Shown piece by piece: positions 45,747 through 55,717 of a stretch of DNA of 57,761 bases. How positions within the stretch are numbered: the first letter of the stretch is position 1; every line of letters starts with the position of its first letter. This DNA comes from Planctomycetaceae bacterium (GTDB taxonomy: Bacteria > Planctomycetota > Planctomycetia > Pirellulales > Pirellulaceae). The position numbers and the translations under genes were made by a program. The DNA is taken from contig PBTE01000222.1 in the NCBI GenBank assembly GCA_002726515.1, positions 1-57,761 of the forward strand. The letters are read 5' to 3'. The notes under the pieces are model-generated. The model was not told the origin of the DNA. It searched no databases and saw nothing but the letters and a program-made list of their open reading frames with translations.

Positions 45747-47624
45747 CTAAAAGAAGTAGAACATGATGAACATGGCACATGCGGCCAGTAATCCCGCGTA
45801 CGTTCGATCATCCGTCACCACGTCGTACAACAGGCTCGCCGGTTGCGGTTCGTTATTTCGGCTCCGGACAACTTCCCGGAGATAGGCGCCCAGAGTCCAG
45901 CACGCAGCGATCCAAGCAGCTACCGGTGGTGTGAAGTTCTCCAGGTACACCAGCACTCCGAGCAAAACATAGACTCCGATCGCCACCAGGACAGAGAGCC
46001 CGAGTCGCTTGAATCGTTCGGGAGCATGTCCCCCGAGGTCGGACCAGGTGTTACTGCTCTTTTCCGGATCGGCAGGCTCCAGCAGGCTCACGATAACAAA
46101 GACCAGTGACGAGAGTCCGGCGACGACAACCACGCGATGCAGGAAATTGATTTTTTCTCCCAACAGGGCAGCTTCGCTGCCCAGGTAGCTGTCGTAAATC
46201 CAAACCGTCATCCAGGAAAACACGACCCCTGCAATGATCGTGACAAAAGCTGCCGTGGAAGTTCCCCGTTTCCAGAACATTCCCAGCAAAAATGCCGTCA
46301 GCAAACCCGGAGTGAAGTAAGTCTGGTAGTCAACGATCTGCAGAAAAAAGTTTTTCTCAGAATTAGGGTCCATGACAAAGATTGCCATCAAAACGGCCAA
46401 TACCATGGAAACGAAGATCGTAATTCTTCCCGTGACAATCATTTCCCGATCGGTCGCATCAGGTTTCACATAGGGTTTATAGATATCCACAGTCACCAAG
46501 GTCGCGGCCGAGTTCATCATCGAATCAATGGATGACAGGATGGCACCAATCAATCCTGCAGCAATTAATCCCACGAACCCCGGGCCAATCAGGTGATTGA
46601 CGAGAACGGTGAACGCGGTGTCAGGATCGACCTTCTGGCCTTGAAACTCGGGAGATTTCTGGAACATGTAGAAAGCGGCAACACCGGTTGCAATCGTAAA
46701 AAACGGGATCAGCAATTTGAGAAAACCGGCGGCGATAATACCAATCCGCGCCTGCTTGTCGCTCTTTGCTCCCAGCGCCCGCTGAACAATAAACTGGTTG
46801 GTACCCCAGTAAAAACAATGCATGAACATCAGCCCGGTGAGCGCTCCCGTCCAGGGCAACTCTGGGTGATTGACCGGAAGATACAGGTGCATCTTCGAAA
46901 CGGCCCCCGCCTCCATGTCCGCATTCATCAACGCTTCCCAACCTCCAAATTTCGCAAAGGTAACAATGGCCAGCCCAATGCCCGAAAGGAGCATCAGAAT
47001 CGACTGGATCACGTCCGTCCACACGACGGCCTTGAGTCCGCCGAAAAATGTGTAGGTTGCCGCAATCACACCGAGTCCGATTACAAACGCGACGTAATAA
47101 CTGCTGCTGACCAATACCTTCTGTCCTTCCACGGCAGCCGGATCAAGCTGGAGAGCGTCCCCGCCCAGCAGAAAACAGATGGAGCGGGATCCGATGTACA
47201 GTCCCGGCACCATCTGCAGGACGACCATCGTAAAAACCATGATCACGGTGTAGGAGATTCGACTGCGGTCATCAAAGCGTTTACCCAGATAACCCGACAA
47301 GGTGTACAGGTTTAGCTTTCGGTAGACTGGCAGAAATCCGTAACACAGCAGAAGCAAGGCGGCAACCGCTCCCAGTTCGAAGTGACTCTGCGCAAAACCA
47401 ATGCTGAACCCGATCCCCATCATTCCGACCAGGTGATTCGCACTCACGTTACTGCCGAAAATAGACCCGGCGATACCGTACCAGGGAAGAGAACGGCCAG
47501 CCAAAAAATAATCTTCTGCGGTGTCTTCTTTTCGTCCCGCGAACAGTCCGATCGCCATCACACCCGTCAGCGCAACGAAGAAGATCACGTAGTCAATCAT
47601 CGCTAATTGAAAAGATTCCGCCAT
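45747..47624 (-). CDS. sodium:solute symporter (SSS family)
   Basis: The 625-residue integral membrane protein has about thirteen to fourteen hydrophobic segments. SSS signatures include AGRSLPWYGIAGSIFGSNVSANHLVGM near TM1-2 (split in blocks), TFFGGLKAVVWTDVIQSILM and the TM-helix GLIAAGLIGAILSSIDSMMNSAATL with the sodium-site serines. It imports a sugar, carboxylate or amino acid with Na+. Upstream, GGAG precedes the ATG at 47624; a GTG at 47630 is also open. It is convergent with the DegT gene and divergent from the CocE-type hydrolase. Substrate unknown; planctomycete SSS genes often serve sugar uptake. Confidence 0.9.
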   Translation of the reverse strand: MAESFQLAMIDYVIFFVALTGVMAIGLFAGRKEDTAEDYFLAGRSLPWYGIAGSIFGSNVSANHLVGMMGIGFSIGFAQSHFELGAVAALLLLCYGFLPVYRKLNLYTLSGYLGKRFDDRSRISYTVIMVFTMVVLQMVPGLYIGSRSICFLLGGDALQLDPAAVEGQKVLVSSSYYVAFVIGLGVIAATYTFFGGLKAVVWTDVIQSILMLLSGIGLAIVTFAKFGGWEALMNADMEAGAVSKMHLYLPVNHPELPWTGALTGLMFMHCFYWGTNQFIVQRALGAKSDKQARIGIIAAGFLKLLIPFFTIATGVAAFYMFQKSPEFQGQKVDPDTAFTVLVNHLIGPGFVGLIAAGLIGAILSSIDSMMNSAATLVTVDIYKPYVKPDATDREMIVTGRITIFVSMVLAVLMAIFVMDPNSEKNFFLQIVDYQTYFTPGLLTAFLLGMFWKRGTSTAAFVTIIAGVVFSWMTVWIYDSYLGSEAALLGEKINFLHRVVVVAGLSSLVFVIVSLLEPADPEKSSNTWSDLGGHAPERFKRLGLSVLVAIGVYVLLGVLVYLENFTPPVAAWIAACWTLGAYLREVVRSRNNEPQPASLLYDVVTDDRTYAGLLAACAMFIMFYFF

Positions 47625-48120
47625 GGTCACTCCACGTTACTTGTTTGCGCACCCAAAACGCACCAGGACACCGTACCACCCAAGTCCGATCATGCGCAAC
47701 GCAACGGGGTGATGGAAGACCCCTTCAGAACGTTTCCAACTCGTCCCGGCACCGTAAATCGTCAAGTCATCGATGCACCCAACTGCACATCCCGCGAAAC
47801 CGACTCGCCCAGTTTCTCCAGAATCCCAACGGAACTTATTTCGACTGAGGAGGCGTTGTCATCGCTTCTAACGGGATACCCGCATGCGATTCCCTGAAAC
47901 CCTGGAAATCCCCTGGACGCCGCCACAGTTGCACCAGGCCCGCTACAAAAGGTCCCCGGGAACAGGATTGCACCTTCGCAAAAAGACCAGACAGACGGCC
48001 CTGTCGCCTGACACCACAAGAACGAGGCCTGTCTCCAGCCACTCCTTTATGAAATCCGTTAGATCTTTTGATACACTGCTACCAGTTCACCATCCCACTT
48101 TATTTTCAGGATCACGTACC
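47625..48120. other. 496-bp divergent gap
   Basis: Separates the symporter and CocE-type hydrolase genes. The forward frame stays open from 47884, but the signal peptide begins at 48121. No gene, repeat or hairpin is supported. No convincing promoter boxes were seen. Confidence 0.4.
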
Positions 48121-49875
48121 ATGGTATACCGTCTCCAATCTGCTCTTATCCTGGTCACGACACTTTTTGCCATCTGCACGGGGTGGGTTGATGCCAAGCC
48201 AACAGTCCAACGAACTACGGTGACCGTCGCAATGCGTGACGGCATCCTGTTGTCAACCGACATCTACCGTGACCCCCATGTCGAAAAATCACCCGCTATT
48301 ATTACCAGAACACCCTACAACAAGCAGGGAACGCAATCAGCAGCAGAACGTTGTGTCGCTGCGGGCTATGCCTTCGTGGCACAAGACTGCCGCGGCCGCT
48401 TCGAATCGGAAGGAGTGTTTGTACCCTACAACAACGAAGGCCAGGATGGATACGATGCCATTGAATGGCTCGTACACCAACCCTGGTGTAATGGACGGGT
48501 CGGCATGTGGGGCAGTTCCTATGTCGGAGCCACCCAGTGGCAGGCAGCGGTCGAACACCCACCGGGACTCGTCTCCATCCTGCCGGTTGCCACCTGGAGT
48601 AGTTTTTATCGCAACCTTTATCTTGGCGGTGCCCTGCGCCTGTCACTGATTGCAGGATGGGCGCGGCATCACTCGGTCCGTCCGGCTGGAATCGAACCCT
48701 TCGCCGACTGGGACGCCACGCTGATGCACCTGCCATTAAGTGAGGTGGACAGGAAGATGGGATGGTCGATTCCGTGGTTGAAAGGAATGCTGACGCATCC
48801 ACACCCGGATGGCTTCTGGAAACGGTTCGAACTTTCGGAGCAGGTGACCCAACTCAAGTTACCCATGCACCACGTTGTTGGTTACTACGACTTTTTTTCT
48901 CGCGAAACGGTCGGCAATTTCAGACGGATGCAGAAACAGACGATTGATCCGGAGACTCGAGAGCAACAGCAACTGATCCTCGGCCCCTGGGACCATGGAA
49001 CCATCGGAAAATCAAAGGTCGGGGAAGTTGATTTCGGGCCTCACGCGCAATGGGACGAATACGGTGCTAACATCGAATGGTTCGATCGGTACCTCAAACA
49101 AGATGCTGCCGCGCTGGCAACACCTTTTTCCCCTGTCCGATATTTTTCGATGGGTGACAATGTATGGCACACTGCCCAGACCTGGCCGCCGGAAGGTTTT
49201 CGACAGACCAGTTTTTTTCTCCACTCCGGTGGCAATGCCAACACGCTTCACGGGGACGGCACGCTCAATCGCAAGCCCCCTACAACACAAGAGCGCACCG
49301 ATCACTTCATCGCCGATCCGGCGAACCCGACCCCCGCCAGTCCGGTCACCGACGAACGTCCCCGTCACCGGCCCACCTGGGCCCCTGTCAATCAGCAGAA
49401 AACAGAAGAGCGGGAGGATGTGCTGGTCTACACGTCCGGACCCCTTCTGAAGCCTCTTGTTTTTGCTGGAAATATAAAAGCTCAGTTGCATGTATCCGCC
49501 GACACACCAGACGCTGATTGGGTTGTTAAACTCGTTGATGTCTCTCCCGATGGATTTGCTCAGAATCTGGCCGTCGGGATACTCCGCGGACGGTTTCGGG
49601 ATTCGGAACTCATAACCACTCCTCTGACACCCGGAAAAATCTATGAAATCACCGTCGACCTGGGCCCGGTCGCGGCACAGATTGCCCCGGGGCACCGGAT
49701 GCGTGTCGACATCAGTGGTGCTTATTTCCCACTCTTTGATCGTAACCCGAACACCGGTGAAGGCCCCTTTGGCCGGAAAACAGCCCTGGCAACAGAGCAC
49801 GTCTTCCATCGCTCCGGGGCAGCTTCACGGATCATTCTTCCGGTAAAAACCACCGACAGATTAACATCCCCTTAA
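48121..49875 (+). CDS. CocE/NonD family hydrolase (X-Pro dipeptidyl-peptidase-like), exported
   Basis: From ATG at 48121 the 584-residue protein has a signal peptide (LILVTTLFAICTGWVDA). It matches the alpha/beta hydrolase of the CocE/NonD group, with the X-Pro dipeptidyl-peptidase-type C-terminal beta domain from about residue 380. The nucleophile is Ser133 in MWGSSYVGATQW; LGPWDHGTI holds the catalytic histidine. Members cleave esters or amino-acid acyl bonds, for example cocaine esterase or glutaryl-7-ACA acylase. The start at 48121 is preferred over the open frame from 47884, because it begins with the signal peptide. Substrate unknown. Confidence 0.9.
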   Translation: MVYRLQSALILVTTLFAICTGWVDAKPTVQRTTVTVAMRDGILLSTDIYRDPHVEKSPAIITRTPYNKQGTQSAAERCVAAGYAFVAQDCRGRFESEGVFVPYNNEGQDGYDAIEWLVHQPWCNGRVGMWGSSYVGATQWQAAVEHPPGLVSILPVATWSSFYRNLYLGGALRLSLIAGWARHHSVRPAGIEPFADWDATLMHLPLSEVDRKMGWSIPWLKGMLTHPHPDGFWKRFELSEQVTQLKLPMHHVVGYYDFFSRETVGNFRRMQKQTIDPETREQQQLILGPWDHGTIGKSKVGEVDFGPHAQWDEYGANIEWFDRYLKQDAAALATPFSPVRYFSMGDNVWHTAQTWPPEGFRQTSFFLHSGGNANTLHGDGTLNRKPPTTQERTDHFIADPANPTPASPVTDERPRHRPTWAPVNQQKTEEREDVLVYTSGPLLKPLVFAGNIKAQLHVSADTPDADWVVKLVDVSPDGFAQNLAVGILRGRFRDSELITTPLTPGKIYEITVDLGPVAAQIAPGHRMRVDISGAYFPLFDRNPNTGEGPFGRKTALATEHVFHRSGAASRIILPVKTTDRLTSP

Positions 49876-50083
49876 TACTTCTACACAAGATCGGAGGTCA
49901 CTCTCCCTGCCCGTGTCCCACGCCACCGACTGTGCATCGGAAACCATGGCCTCATTTTGCTTCCAACCTGCGAAGCGACAGGGAAGCGCCACATACATGA
50001 GGCTTGCGACTTTGCGTGGGGTCGTTGATACCCTGCCTCAAGAGAATTAGAATTTCTGTTTTTCCAACGACAAGGTGCTTTCA

Positions 50084-50239
50084 ATGCGGGTTGTTCAGTT
50101 TGAGGTTCCGGGTCCAGGAAAGCGTGTTGGAATTGTCGATGCGCGAGGAGAGCGAGTGTCTGACCTGACGGCCGGCACCCCTGACTTGCGTCATGTACAC
50201 GACGTTTCTCTGGAGCCCGCCAACGGGATAACTCCATGA
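50084..50239 (+). pseudogene. 51-residue fumarylacetoacetate hydrolase N-terminal stub
   Basis: ATG at 50084 (AAGGTG upstream) opens a 51-codon frame that reads MRVVQFEVPGPGKRVGIVDA and continues with RVSDLTAG. This is the N-terminal pattern of fumarylacetoacetate hydrolase/2-hydroxyhepta-2,4-diene-1,7-dioate isomerase family proteins, normally about 280-330 residues. The stub ends at TGA 50237-50239, and no FAH continuation is seen in other frames downstream. Its stop overlaps the ATG of the Gfo/Idh/MocA gene (ATGA), so the two could be translationally coupled. It is best read as a remnant left by a deletion or rearrangement. The match rests on a short N-terminal motif. Confidence 0.5.
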
Positions 50240-52137
50240 ACTCAGATCAACGACACACGTCGGAAACTCATACCCTTTCTCGCCGCAAGTTCGTTTCACA
50301 GGTCGGAGCCGGTGCAATTGCCGGAGCCTTGACCAGTTCATCCATCACAACGGCCGCGGAGTCGAATCAGACAACTGACACGAAAACGCCCAACCCAACA
50401 AAACGGAATGACCAGATGATCGTGCAGCAAGTGGCAAATTTTGCAGGTGCAATGCAAGCTGTCAACCAGGCAATTCAGGCCGAACAAATCGGGACGCCTG
50501 TCGCCCTGCGTATCGTGACACACCTGGCTGCGGATCTGACTTCAGTACAACGCTTCGCGGCCGATGTTCTGGTGACCGCTTCCAACTGGTTCGGCTCTGA
50601 ATTCAGCCAGTTAAGTGCCGGGGGCGGTTCCGGGCAAATCAGCACACTGTCTCGATTCGTCAACGGACAAACAGCACTGGTGTCGGTCGGCTCCAATCTG
50701 TCCGGCCTGGAGATCATCGTCTGGGGTAATCGGGGAACTCTTTCCTGGGAAGGTGATTCGCAGTGGCTGCTTACCACAGAAGAAACATCCGAAACGGAGG
50801 CGACTTCGGATTTGACCGAAAAAGTCGACGCGGCAATCACCAAATCTTTGAAAAGCGGTCAGCCCGTTCACTTCCAAGGTCGAACATCGACTTCACGGAC
50901 AGCTGACCCGTCTGAACGCCCGTCCGCAGCCGTCGTTGCAAATCCTGAAGGCGACAACCGTGCCCCTGATGCACCGCGCGCAGGACAAAAACCGCCGTAT
51001 GGCGTGTTGCTGGTGGCCGGGGACCATACCCACCAATCGACTTACGCCCAAGCGTTGGCTGCCGATCCACGTTGCAAGCTCGTCGGACTGACCGATGAGA
51101 CGGGATTGACACCGCGCCGCAGTCGTTTGAACAAACAGTTGGCAGACCGCCTGGGCATCCCCTTGTTACCGAACCTTCACGAGGCGCTGGCCCGCGCCGA
51201 CGTGCACATTGTCAGCGTGTGCGCCGAACCGAGACGACGCGGCCGGCTCGTCGTCCAGGCCGCCGAAGCAGGCAAACACCTCTACCTGGACAAACCACTG
51301 GCCGGGTCACTCCGTGAAGCGGACGAAATCGTGACTGCGGTCCGTCGGGCGGGTGTCGTCAGTCACATGTTCAGCCTGGTTCGATCCGACACAGCCACCC
51401 GCGTTCGGCAAATCATCCAGTCGGGGGAACTGGGCGAATTGCTTGCCGTGCACTTTGACCTTTGTTTCGCAAAAGGACCAGCCGGTACGGCAGAGTTGGG
51501 AAAACAGCGACAAGAGTCGGCTGCCCCTCGAGTGTTCGAACTGCTCGACTCCAAACGTGAACTGTCCAACGTCGGTGTCTATCCCCTGGTCATGCTGCTC
51601 TGGTCACTGGGATTGCGAGTACAGAACGTCCACGCATCGACCGGCAACTATTTTTTCCAGGAGCACCAGAGAAACAACATGGAGGACTTTGGCCAAATGT
51701 TGTTGGAAGTCGAGGGCAACTTGACCTGTACCATATCAGTTGGCCGAACCGGTTGGCGATCATCTCCCAGCGGAATGCTCAATCGAACCTATCTGGTCGG
51801 CAGCAAGACGACCGCTGTCATCGACACTCATCGGCCCCGCCTCGAAGCTTGGGCGGATGTGAAACCCTGGACTGCTCCCAAAAGAAATCCCGTCGACCCC
51901 ATGGGCATGTGGGCAGAGGCGTCGAAGGGTCCGTTCTCAGCCCGTCCCAAACAGGCCTGGTTCACTGCGGGCGGTACTGGAAATCAAAGCGATTCCGATT
52001 ATTTCCTGGACTGTATTGAACAAGGTCACGAAAGTGAAGTCTCCGCCAGTCTGGCGGCGGCCACGACCGAGGTCCTGATGGCTGCTTACCAGTCCGCTGC
52101 CACCGGCAAATCCGTTGGACTCCCGTTGCCTCGCTGA
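50236..52137 (+). CDS. composite Gfo/Idh/MocA protein with an extra N-terminal C-domain-like module
   Basis: At 633 residues this is about 200 longer than usual. It has a Tat signal (SRRKFVSQV, then a hydrophobic run), then residues 62-185 that resemble the C-terminal half of a Gfo/Idh/MocA protein: GTPVALRIVTHL, FAADVLVTASNWFG, TALVSVG, EIIVWGNRGTLSWEGD. A charged linker follows (about 186-252), then a complete Gfo/Idh/MocA enzyme from PPYGVLLVAGDHTHQ, with LDKPLAG (351-357) replacing the classical EKP (D-K-P). The GxGxxG is also altered (VAGDH). The ATG overlaps the preceding stub's stop. It is followed by an enolase superfamily gene 223 bp on. The fusion may be functional or a rearrangement product. 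Confidence 0.8.
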   Translation: MNSDQRHTSETHTLSRRKFVSQVGAGAIAGALTSSSITTAAESNQTTDTKTPNPTKRNDQMIVQQVANFAGAMQAVNQAIQAEQIGTPVALRIVTHLAADLTSVQRFAADVLVTASNWFGSEFSQLSAGGGSGQISTLSRFVNGQTALVSVGSNLSGLEIIVWGNRGTLSWEGDSQWLLTTEETSETEATSDLTEKVDAAITKSLKSGQPVHFQGRTSTSRTADPSERPSAAVVANPEGDNRAPDAPRAGQKPPYGVLLVAGDHTHQSTYAQALAADPRCKLVGLTDETGLTPRRSRLNKQLADRLGIPLLPNLHEALARADVHIVSVCAEPRRRGRLVVQAAEAGKHLYLDKPLAGSLREADEIVTAVRRAGVVSHMFSLVRSDTATRVRQIIQSGELGELLAVHFDLCFAKGPAGTAELGKQRQESAAPRVFELLDSKRELSNVGVYPLVMLLWSLGLRVQNVHASTGNYFFQEHQRNNMEDFGQMLLEVEGNLTCTISVGRTGWRSSPSGMLNRTYLVGSKTTAVIDTHRPRLEAWADVKPWTAPKRNPVDPMGMWAEASKGPFSARPKQAWFTAGGTGNQSDSDYFLDCIEQGHESEVSASLAAATTEVLMAAYQSAATGKSVGLPLPR

Positions 52138-52360
52138 CAAACCTTCTGTAGCAGTAGCTCACCACGTTGCAACTCCACAAACCGAAGGGAGAAAACGGAA
52201 AGATCCCGACGTTCTCTGCAAGATCTTCTGACACGTCCCAATCGAGCGTTCTACCGGAATTTTCCGATTGAACCAGGCACCAACCGGTTCCATGCAAAAA
52301 GGAACCGTGAAGCGACCCCACTGGCTTGACAGCGTCTCCGTTTTTTGGCTGAATCCACTT

Positions 52361-53773
52361 ATGACAAATCGCAAAGCGACGGATGTGGCTATTGATTCTG
52401 TCGCGCTCTACTTTTTACCTGTTACGTTCCGTGTTCCGCTGAAGTTCGGCCGGGAAACGATGACCAGCGTGACATGTGCCAGGACTTGTGTCACGGTTCG
52501 CGATGCTCACGGAAGGCGGGCTCAAGGCTGGGGAGAAACACCGCTGTCGGTCCAGTGGGCGTGGCCGTCCGAGTTACCACACGAGTTGCGCCAAACCGTC
52601 ATTCAGGGATTCTGCACCGTTGTGGCACAGGCCTGGTCCGAATTTGAAGCGACGGGGCACCCCATCGAATTGGGAAATGACTTCCAACGCGATATCCTGC
52701 CGACGCTGTGCGCGGGGTTTGCATCCGAAAGCCTGGCCGAACCCGTACCGCAGTTGGCTGCCCTCATCTGCCTGAGTGCCTTCGATATCGCCCTGCACGA
52801 CGCTTTTGGCAATCTTCATCAGTGTGACATTTACAGTACCTACAACGATCGGTTTATGTCGCGCAAACTGTCTGATTTTTTCAGCCCGGCTGACGCACAG
52901 GATCCGCTGTTTCACCAAACGAGCTTCGACGACTTTCTGGTCGGCCGACCTGCCAAACGCCTGCCAGCCTGGCATCTCGTGGGAGGACTGGATCCGCTGG
53001 AAGACGCCGACCTGGACGGCAGCGAACCGGAAGACGGATTCCCCGTGCTGTTACGCCACTGGATCAAGACCGACGGACTGTCCTGCCTGAAGATTAAGTT
53101 ACGCGGCAACGATGCCGCGTGGGACTTCGGTCGGCTTGTCCAAGTGGGACAAATCTCGATCGAAGAAAACGTCCGTCATTTAAGCGCCGATTTTAATTGC
53201 ACCGTCACGGAACCTGCTTATGTGAACGAAATCCTCGATCGCCTCTGCAAGGTGCATCCGGTGATTTACGACCGTCTGCTTTATGTCGAACAACCATTTC
53301 CCTACGACCTGGAAGCCCATGCGATTGACGTCAGCAGTGTCGCCGCACGCAAGCCCCTATTTCTGGACGAGAGTGCTCACGATTGGCGTTTTGTCCGCCT
53401 CGGTCGCAAGCTGGGCTGGACTGGCGTGGCACTGAAGACCTGCAAGACCCAGACCGGCGCCTTGCTGAGCCTCTGCTGGGCCAAATCCCACGGCATGCCA
53501 TTGATGGTTCAGGATCTCACCAACCCCATGCTTGCCCAAATCCCGCATGTCCGACTGGCAGCCCATGCCGGCACCATCATGGGTGTCGAAACCAACGGCA
53601 TGCAGTTCTATCCGGAAGCTTCGGCGGCTGAATCCCTCGTCCATCCCGGCATCTATCGGCGTCGAAACGGAGAACTCGACCTGGAATCGATTCAAGGTGC
53701 CGGGTTTGGCTACCGGATCGATGAAATAGAACGGACGCTCCCTGACCCGGTCGCAGTGTTTTCACGTGGTTGA
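52361..53773 (+). CDS. enolase superfamily protein (mandelate racemase/muconate lactonizing type), long form
   Basis: From ATG at 52361 the 470-residue protein is longer than usual family members (about 360-400). The superfamily scaffold is visible: KIK at Lys244/Lys246 in CLKIKLRGN, metal ligands Asp277 (SADFNC), Glu310 (YVEQPFPYD) and Asp336 (LFLDESAH), and Lys359 in ALKTCKTQTG. The extra length comes from an insertion around residues 150-230. Such enzymes abstract a proton next to a carboxylate, leading to dehydration, racemisation or cycloisomerisation; the substrate is unknown. It may share a transcript with the composite Gfo/Idh/MocA gene 223 bp upstream. An earlier ATG at 52292 is open. 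Confidence 0.78.
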   Translation: MTNRKATDVAIDSVALYFLPVTFRVPLKFGRETMTSVTCARTCVTVRDAHGRRAQGWGETPLSVQWAWPSELPHELRQTVIQGFCTVVAQAWSEFEATGHPIELGNDFQRDILPTLCAGFASESLAEPVPQLAALICLSAFDIALHDAFGNLHQCDIYSTYNDRFMSRKLSDFFSPADAQDPLFHQTSFDDFLVGRPAKRLPAWHLVGGLDPLEDADLDGSEPEDGFPVLLRHWIKTDGLSCLKIKLRGNDAAWDFGRLVQVGQISIEENVRHLSADFNCTVTEPAYVNEILDRLCKVHPVIYDRLLYVEQPFPYDLEAHAIDVSSVAARKPLFLDESAHDWRFVRLGRKLGWTGVALKTCKTQTGALLSLCWAKSHGMPLMVQDLTNPMLAQIPHVRLAAHAGTIMGVETNGMQFYPEASAAESLVHPGIYRRRNGELDLESIQGAGFGYRIDEIERTLPDPVAVFSRG

Positions 53774-53872
53774 AGGCCACTGCCCGGCAACACGCTGGCG
53801 TGATTGTCCTCGCGGGGCATTCCCGTCACACCTTTTCAGACCAGATGCCACGAGTCGAACCAGTGGCCCGTC

Positions 53873-54844
53873 TCACTTGCCTGCCAGCCTGTCGACCAGG
53901 AAGTCCTCGAAGGAGGACAAGTCCCTCCACCCTGTGGCAACTGCTATTTTTCTGACAGTCGAATCAATCAGCGTGTGTCCGTCATCCGTTACCCGGATGC
54001 CGAGTTCTTCGATTTTCAGCAACGAATCGGCAAACGCCAAATAGATGGCGACCGTGTCGTAAAGCGTCGAGCTGCGCGACTCGGCGGGATCTTTCTCGCC
54101 TGGCTTGCTTTGCGAGGCAGTCCACAGGCGGTAGTTCTCGATGAGCGCCCGGGCGATGGGGTTGTCCGCGTCACGAACCTGGCGATACTTCCACCCCGAG
54201 AGATGGACAGAACCCGAGGTGTCGAGCGGGGCGATGACAGCGTCCCAAGCCGCATTCAATACCTGGCGACAAGACACGGTGTCGCTGCTCACGTTGTATT
54301 CGGCTGACGGCTTCTCCGAGCCGTCATACCCGAAACGCACACTGCCGTGCATACCGACAAAACGGGCGCGTTGGGCAATCGCCGGCTGGCGTTCCAAAGC
54401 TGCAGCCACGTTGGGCAGCGGGCCGATGGCAATCAGGGTGACCGGCTCGGTGGATTGCATGATGGTTTCAACAATCGCCTGCACCCCGTCTTCGTGCACG
54501 TTTCCCGGGTACTCATCCAGCCGGTAATCTGCAATCCACGCTGCCAATGGTTGTTCGTCGGACTGCCCAACATCCAGTCCCATGCCGACATCAACATCCG
54601 TACGACCGGCCGTCTGCAGGAACTTGGCGAGCAGGCGGGCTCGATAATCAGGCTTTCCCTGATCGCCTACTACCAATCGCACGTCCAGTTCCGGGCATTT
54701 CAGAAGCAAACCCAGGGCCCACATGTCATCGATGTCGTCCCCAACGTCCGTGTCCAGGATCACCGGGATCTTCCCGCATTTCAAGGTTTCGGCCACCGTG
54801 GTTAAACTGACGTCCGGGCGTTGCCTGCTCGATAACTCGGTCAT
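53873..54844 (-). CDS. nucleoside hydrolase-like protein
   Basis: The 323-residue product from ATG at 54844 carries the inosine-uridine nucleoside hydrolase calcium-site motif, ILDTDVGDDIDDMWAL (around residue 22), then IAIGPLPNVAAAL and GMHGSVRFGY, as in family members. It hydrolyses N-ribosyl bonds of nucleosides or related compounds. The usual C-terminal His-x-x-D motif is not clearly seen. It is the third gene of a likely operon behind the Gfo/Idh/MocA and PhyH genes; in planctomycetes such hydrolases are often found with carbohydrate enzymes and may act on non-nucleoside substrates. A TTG start at 54856 is open. Confidence 0.8.
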   Translation of the reverse strand: MTELSSRQRPDVSLTTVAETLKCGKIPVILDTDVGDDIDDMWALGLLLKCPELDVRLVVGDQGKPDYRARLLAKFLQTAGRTDVDVGMGLDVGQSDEQPLAAWIADYRLDEYPGNVHEDGVQAIVETIMQSTEPVTLIAIGPLPNVAAALERQPAIAQRARFVGMHGSVRFGYDGSEKPSAEYNVSSDTVSCRQVLNAAWDAVIAPLDTSGSVHLSGWKYRQVRDADNPIARALIENYRLWTASQSKPGEKDPAESRSSTLYDTVAIYLAFADSLLKIEELGIRVTDDGHTLIDSTVRKIAVATGWRDLSSFEDFLVDRLAGK

Positions 54845-54946
54845 CACACTCACCAAAACAAACCGTCAATCCAACCCGCAGCAGGCTGGTAGTGTTCCTG
54901 TGGCACTGCTGGAGTCATCGCTGACCACAGCCTACAACACGCTGAG

Positions 54947-55717
54947 TCAACCGCGCGACGTCTCCAGCGGAAACGGTAGCGACTGCAACTGAAAGTTTCC
55001 TTCCGGGTCGGCACCACGTACGAGAATCGCCCGCCACCTCATCCCGGTGCCCTCTGGTCCGGAAGCCAACGGTTTCACCCAGGTAGGAATGAAACGCACA
55101 GTCAACCCACAACGACGGCGACCCGACCGGTTCGGCGGGCTACCATGCACCAGCATTCCATCGTGCAACGAAATTTCTCCGGCTTTTAACAAGCAATCAA
55201 CCGCTTTCTCTTCTTCCGAGGGACAGACATCAATTTCCTGGTTAACGCTGAGCAAGTTACCCTGCTGATCTGATTTACCGTGTTGCAACATTCTGTCCCG
55301 GTGCAGACGGGGGATGACGCGCATGCAACCATTTTCCCGATCGCTATCGTCCACCGCATACCAGGCAGTAACTTCGACAGGTGGATCGATGCCCCAATAC
55401 CGTAGATCCTGGTGCCAGGCAACGAAATTTTCTTGTCGCCCGTACTTGCAGAAAAAGTGCGTCGAGAGCATCAAGATATTCGGTCCGAGCACTGCTTCCA
55501 CACAATCCAACAATCCGGGGTGCGTGGCAATTCGCCAGATGAAAGGTTCCTCGAAGTGCCGATCGACCAGTTCCACCTGGGACTTATCACGTCCCTCCCT
55601 GGCTTCCAGCGCATCAAAGCGGTCTCGATAGTATTGGATTTGATCATGCCGCATCAACGGAATGCCGGAAAGAAACCCTTCGCGCCGGTACTCTTGGATC
55701 TGGCCTTCATTCAGCAT
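54947..55717 (-). CDS. phytanoyl-CoA dioxygenase family protein
   Basis: A 256-residue PhyH-type oxygenase with His102 and Asp104 in VAWHQDLRYWG, distal His191 in LVHGSPPNRSGRRR, and a nearby arginine (200-202) as 2-oxoglutarate ligand. MLNEGQIQEYRREGFL is the typical N-terminus. Its ATG lies inside the last codons of the upstream Gfo/Idh/MocA gene (11-base overlap, 55707-55717), so translation is probably coupled. A nucleoside hydrolase-like gene follows after 102 bp. The substrate is unknown; hydroxylation of a small molecule is expected. Confidence 0.9.
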   Translation of the reverse strand: MLNEGQIQEYRREGFLSGIPLMRHDQIQYYRDRFDALEAREGRDKSQVELVDRHFEEPFIWRIATHPGLLDCVEAVLGPNILMLSTHFFCKYGRQENFVAWHQDLRYWGIDPPVEVTAWYAVDDSDRENGCMRVIPRLHRDRMLQHGKSDQQGNLLSVNQEIDVCPSEEEKAVDCLLKAGEISLHDGMLVHGSPPNRSGRRRCGLTVRFIPTWVKPLASGPEGTGMRWRAILVRGADPEGNFQLQSLPFPLETSRG

